NCBI GenBank assembly: GCA_013203845.1
Contig: JABMPE010000616.1
Span: 1-34,342 of the forward strand
Reading direction: 5' to 3'
Source of the DNA: Rhodopirellula sp.
GTDB taxonomy: Bacteria > Planctomycetota > Planctomycetia > Planctomycetales > Planctomycetaceae
DNA length: 34,342 bases
Positions within the stretch are counted from its first letter, which is position 1, and each line of letters starts with the position of its first letter. Positions 32,311 through 34,342 of this stretch are shown in pieces. Both the position numbers and the translations under genes were made by a program. The notes under the pieces were generated by a model that saw only the letters and a list, made by a program, of their open reading frames with translations, ran no database searches and had not been told where the DNA came from.

Positions 32311-33600
32311 TCACTGCGGAACGACATCGCCCAGTACCAGAATCTGCCCGACGCGGACGCAGGTGCCCTGGTACTTCGGCGACTTCAACTCGACATCGGG
32401 ATCCTTCAGCCGGAACGCGACGCTCTGACGGTCCGGCTGATCCGGGTGAACTTCGATGGTCACCGTGTGGAGTTCGTTCGGATCCAGCCCGTCGGCGACC
32501 GACAGTGTCGCGATACGGTGGTAAGTGCAGTAGCTGTCGAAACGGGGAACCGGCTTCGGACGCGTCTTTCCATCCACGGTGATAACAACCTGACCGCCAT
32601 CCGGACCGAGCAGGTCGTACAGCTTGGCGGAGGTACCACGGAACTGAAACGTCAGGCGACTGCCAGGCTCGGTCGTTTCCCATAGCGTGCCCATTCGCAG
32701 CCCGAACGATTTTGCCAGACGCGAATCGGAGGGAAGTTCCTTCCACTCAGGCGAAAGCATGCGAGCGTCGATCGGAACCATTTTCGCCGCCTGCCAGTGA
32801 TCTTCGACAAACGCCTGCTGCAGCTTCGACTGGTGGTCAACTGGAGTTGACTGGTCGCTCATGTGACGAACGGCCTCGGCGACGACGTCCGTATAAATCT
32901 GGTGGCCTGCATCAAGCGGATGAACGCCATCCTTCGAGAACTGCACAACACCGGGCGAGGCTGGTTCGTCAGACTGAAAAATGAGTTTGCCGGCCTGTTG
33001 CAGCTCGACGATCTTCAGCGCGAAATTGATCGAGGGGATTCCATAGTGATCAGCCAGCAGCTCCATGGCCGACGCCGCAGTCGGACAGAGTCCCTTCTGA
33101 AGGTTCGCCTCGTAACCGACTCGGTAGGTGTAAACAAAGCAGATGTCCGTGCGTGGATTCGCCGCCCAGGTCTGACGTACGATCCCCTCCACCGCCTGCC
33201 AGATGCGGTGCGGCGTGGCGCCGCCATCGTTGACGGCGAATTCGACAAACAGCAGATCGGGCTTGTGCCGCAGGGCATCCCGCTGAACTCGAAACACGCC
33301 GAGATCACTGCCTGTCCCGCCGATGGCCGCATGAATCTCATTGACCTCAGCCTTCGGGAATTCCTTGCTGAACCATTCACGAGTCTTCACACGCCAGCCG
33401 GCTGCAGCCGTTATCGAGCCGCCCAGATACGCAATGTTGACCGGCTGACCATCGCGTAGCTTTTTCAGAACATTGCCCAGTCCGTCGCGCGAACGAAACA
33501 ACTCTGCTTTGACCGGCTGAAACGTGGGGGAATCCGCAAGTGCCGAAGAAGTCGACGCCAGCATCGCCACCAGACATGCGAGACGGAAAACCGAAGTCAT
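32311..33600 (-). CDS. Exported SGNH/GDSL-family hydrolase
   Basis: 429 residues from the ATG at 33600, which gives a clean signal peptide ([22 protein letters not shown], cut after residue 22); an in-frame ATG at 33639 would add 13 hydrophilic residues. The SGNH blocks are complete: Ser62 in [13 protein letters not shown], Gly94-Gly95 in AAIGGTGSD, Asn124 in VEFAVNDGG, and Asp224/His227 in [12 protein letters not shown]. The C-terminal ~150 residues form a beta-rich accessory domain ([31 protein letters not shown]), as seen in carbohydrate esterases. It likely deacetylates or de-esterifies a glycan in the periplasm or outside. It is the first gene of the unit that continues into the sialidase. 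Confidence 0.9.
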   Translation of the reverse strand: MTSVFRLACLVAMLASTSSALADSPTFQPVKAELFRSRDGLGNVLKKLRDGQPVNIAYLGGSITAAAGWRVKTREWFSKEFPKAEVNEIHAAIGGTGSDLGVFRVQRDALRHKPDLLFVEFAVNDGGATPHRIWQAVEGIVRQTWAANPRTDICFVYTYRVGYEANLQKGLCPTAASAMELLADHYGIPSINFALKIVELQQAGKLIFQSDEPASPGVVQFSKDGVHPLDAGHQIYTDVVAEAVRHMSDQSTPVDHQSKLQQAFVEDHWQAAKMVPIDARMLSPEWKELPSDSRLAKSFGLRMGTLWETTEPGSRLTFQFRGTSAKLYDLLGPDGGQVVITVDGKTRPKPVPRFDSYCTYHRIATLSVADGLDPNELHTVTIEVHPDQPDRQSVAFRLKDPDVELKSPKYQGTCVRVGQILVLGDVVPQ

Positions 33601-33807
33601 CAATCGAACTCTGTCATCAGCCAACGAAAATGCATTCATGAAGCACCATTGATGTTCGTTCAGAAAGGAAACCGGAGTCAGGCTCAACTGAAAAAAGAAT
33701 CCTCAGAGCGGATCGCTTTCCCAATCAATACTGGATGAGAAGGATGATACACGGGCGTCTGTCCCACATCGATCAACCCAGTCCTCATTGACAAGCCGAG
33801 CCGTCAG

Positions 33808-33839
33808 GCCAGCATCCCGTCAGCCAGGGCGGTGCTGGC
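33808..33839. repeat. Intergenic hairpin
   Basis: A perfect 7-bp stem, GCCAGCA (33808-33814) with TGCTGGC (33833-33839), around an 18-base loop. It may be a REP-like dispersed repeat; no T run. Confidence 0.4.
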
Positions 33840-34056
33840 ACTCGAAGGCGGCATCAGCATCCCGTATTACGCTGCAAATATCTGAGTTGGAATTTACAGG
33901 CCCGCGTACAGCCCCCCGTCTCATGAAGCTTTTTGAACACGAGCGAGCCGAGACAGCAGAGTCAGGATTCGAGCGGGTTCTCTGTTTCCTCGGAGGTCTG
34001 CTGTTAAGGAATGCGTCCGAAACAACTTCCCGAATGCGTTGAGAACGGCGATGTAC

Positions 34057-34149
34057 GTCATTCCCGCGCAGAGTCCTGGGCTCGCGAAGGCGGGGCCGGG
34101 AAACCAGTTCTCCCTGGTCTGCTGGTTTCCCGCCTCCGCGGGAATGACA
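34057..34149. repeat. Inverted repeat, GTCATTCCCGCG type
   Basis: The left arm starts GTCATTCCCGCG (34057-34068) and resumes as a degenerate GGCGGGGCCGGGAAACCAG ending at 34107. The right arm (about 34122-34149) read in reverse is GTCATTCCCGCGGAGGCGGG followed by AAACCAG. The left arm seems to carry an insertion of about 20 bases relative to the right. Palindromes beginning GTCATTCCCGCG recur as dispersed repeats in many bacterial genomes. Confidence 0.6.
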
Positions 34150-34272
34150 CGATTGAAAATCGGGAAGTTATTCTCGACACGTTCCTGAAAGGTCAACAGG
34201 TTGACCCAGTCAGGATCGCTGGAACGTGCGGCGACAGAATGCGTTCAGGCCACCGCCTGGAAACTCGTGGGA

Positions 34273-34342
34273 GCAGGGTGCGTCTGGACGCACCAATCCA
34301 ACCTGATCGGCAGGCCCGGCACACATCGGATCGGTGCGTCAA
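34273..34342. repeat. REPIN-like element, GGTGCGTC type, cut by the window end
   Basis: A GCAG foot (34273-34276) is followed by a perfect 8-bp hairpin GGTGCGTC-TG-GACGCACC (34277-34294). The start of an inverted second arm (GGTGCGTCAA, 34333-34342) is interrupted by the end of the window. It has the same sequence type and polarity as the element at 13038-13098. Confidence 0.65.

Larger units (their letters stand above)
33601..34272. other. Non-coding region upstream of the SGNH hydrolase
   Basis: About 670 bases with no credible gene. The 84-aa plus frame at 33788-34042 and the 91-aa minus frame at 33921-34196 both run through repeat DNA. It holds a hairpin at 33808-33839 (GCCAGCA with TGCTGGC) and the inverted repeat at 34057-34149. 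The promoter of the SGNH-sialidase unit should be near 33610-33750 on the minus strand, but no distinct boxes were found. Confidence 0.5.

Noticed and set aside
33788-34196. 84-aa plus and 91-aa minus frames near the window end
   Set aside because: Both pass through inverted-repeat DNA and have no protein-like composition.

Overview
The window reads as a chromosomal segment of a planctomycete (phylum Planctomycetota, probably a Planctomycetales/Planctomycetaceae-type genome). Support comes from moderately high GC with mixed ATG/GTG/TTG starts, a short ECF sigma factor overlapping a FecR-type membrane anti-sigma protein, many Tat- or Sec-exported sugar-related enzymes (Gfo/Idh/MocA oxidoreductase, sialidase, SGNH hydrolase, PhoD-like phosphatase), and an ExbB-ExbD-ExbD motor operon with giant helical-repeat proteins. 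This assignment is inference; no rRNA or species marker is present.

Layout. 1-6863 (+): envelope operon of a large TPR-like membrane protein (5' end outside the window), a second exported TPR protein, ExbB, ExbD and ExbD, closed by a textbook terminator. 6930-8603 (+): a GH77 4-alpha-glucanotransferase. 8750-10501 (-): KDPG/KHG aldolase, two very small membrane proteins and a hypothetical protein. 10865-13029 (+): MoCo-carrier/SLOG-like protein and the ABC-F factor EttA. 13129-14226 (-): PhoD-like phosphatase. 14671-17124 (+): Tat-exported Gfo/Idh/MocA oxidoreductase and a medium-chain dehydrogenase, separated by a terminator.

17179-25429 (+) is the accessory and most interesting part. It holds a TIR-SIR2 fusion protein with its own near-consensus promoter and clearly lower GC, a hairpin-rich repeat region, a winged-helix/membrane/HlyD-like fusion protein, a D-2-hydroxyacid dehydrogenase, and a 1073-residue WD40-Roc-COR-zinc ribbon-TIR protein. 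The two TIR proteins both keep the putative catalytic glutamate, and the SIR2 domain keeps its Asn and His. Both therefore look like NAD+-consuming effectors of the kind used in anti-phage or cell-death immunity.

25660-33600 (-): a Tat-exported polysaccharide pyruvyl transferase-like protein, a FecR-type anti-sigma protein, an ECF sigma factor, a two-propeller sialidase and an SGNH hydrolase. This looks like a regulated glycan-handling block. Intergenic spaces carry REP/REPIN-like inverted hairpin pairs (8638-8724, 13038-13098, 18880-18981, 34273 to the window end), several with a GTAG foot, the structure recognised by REP-associated tyrosine transposases. No tRNA, rRNA, CRISPR array, transposase or phage gene was seen.
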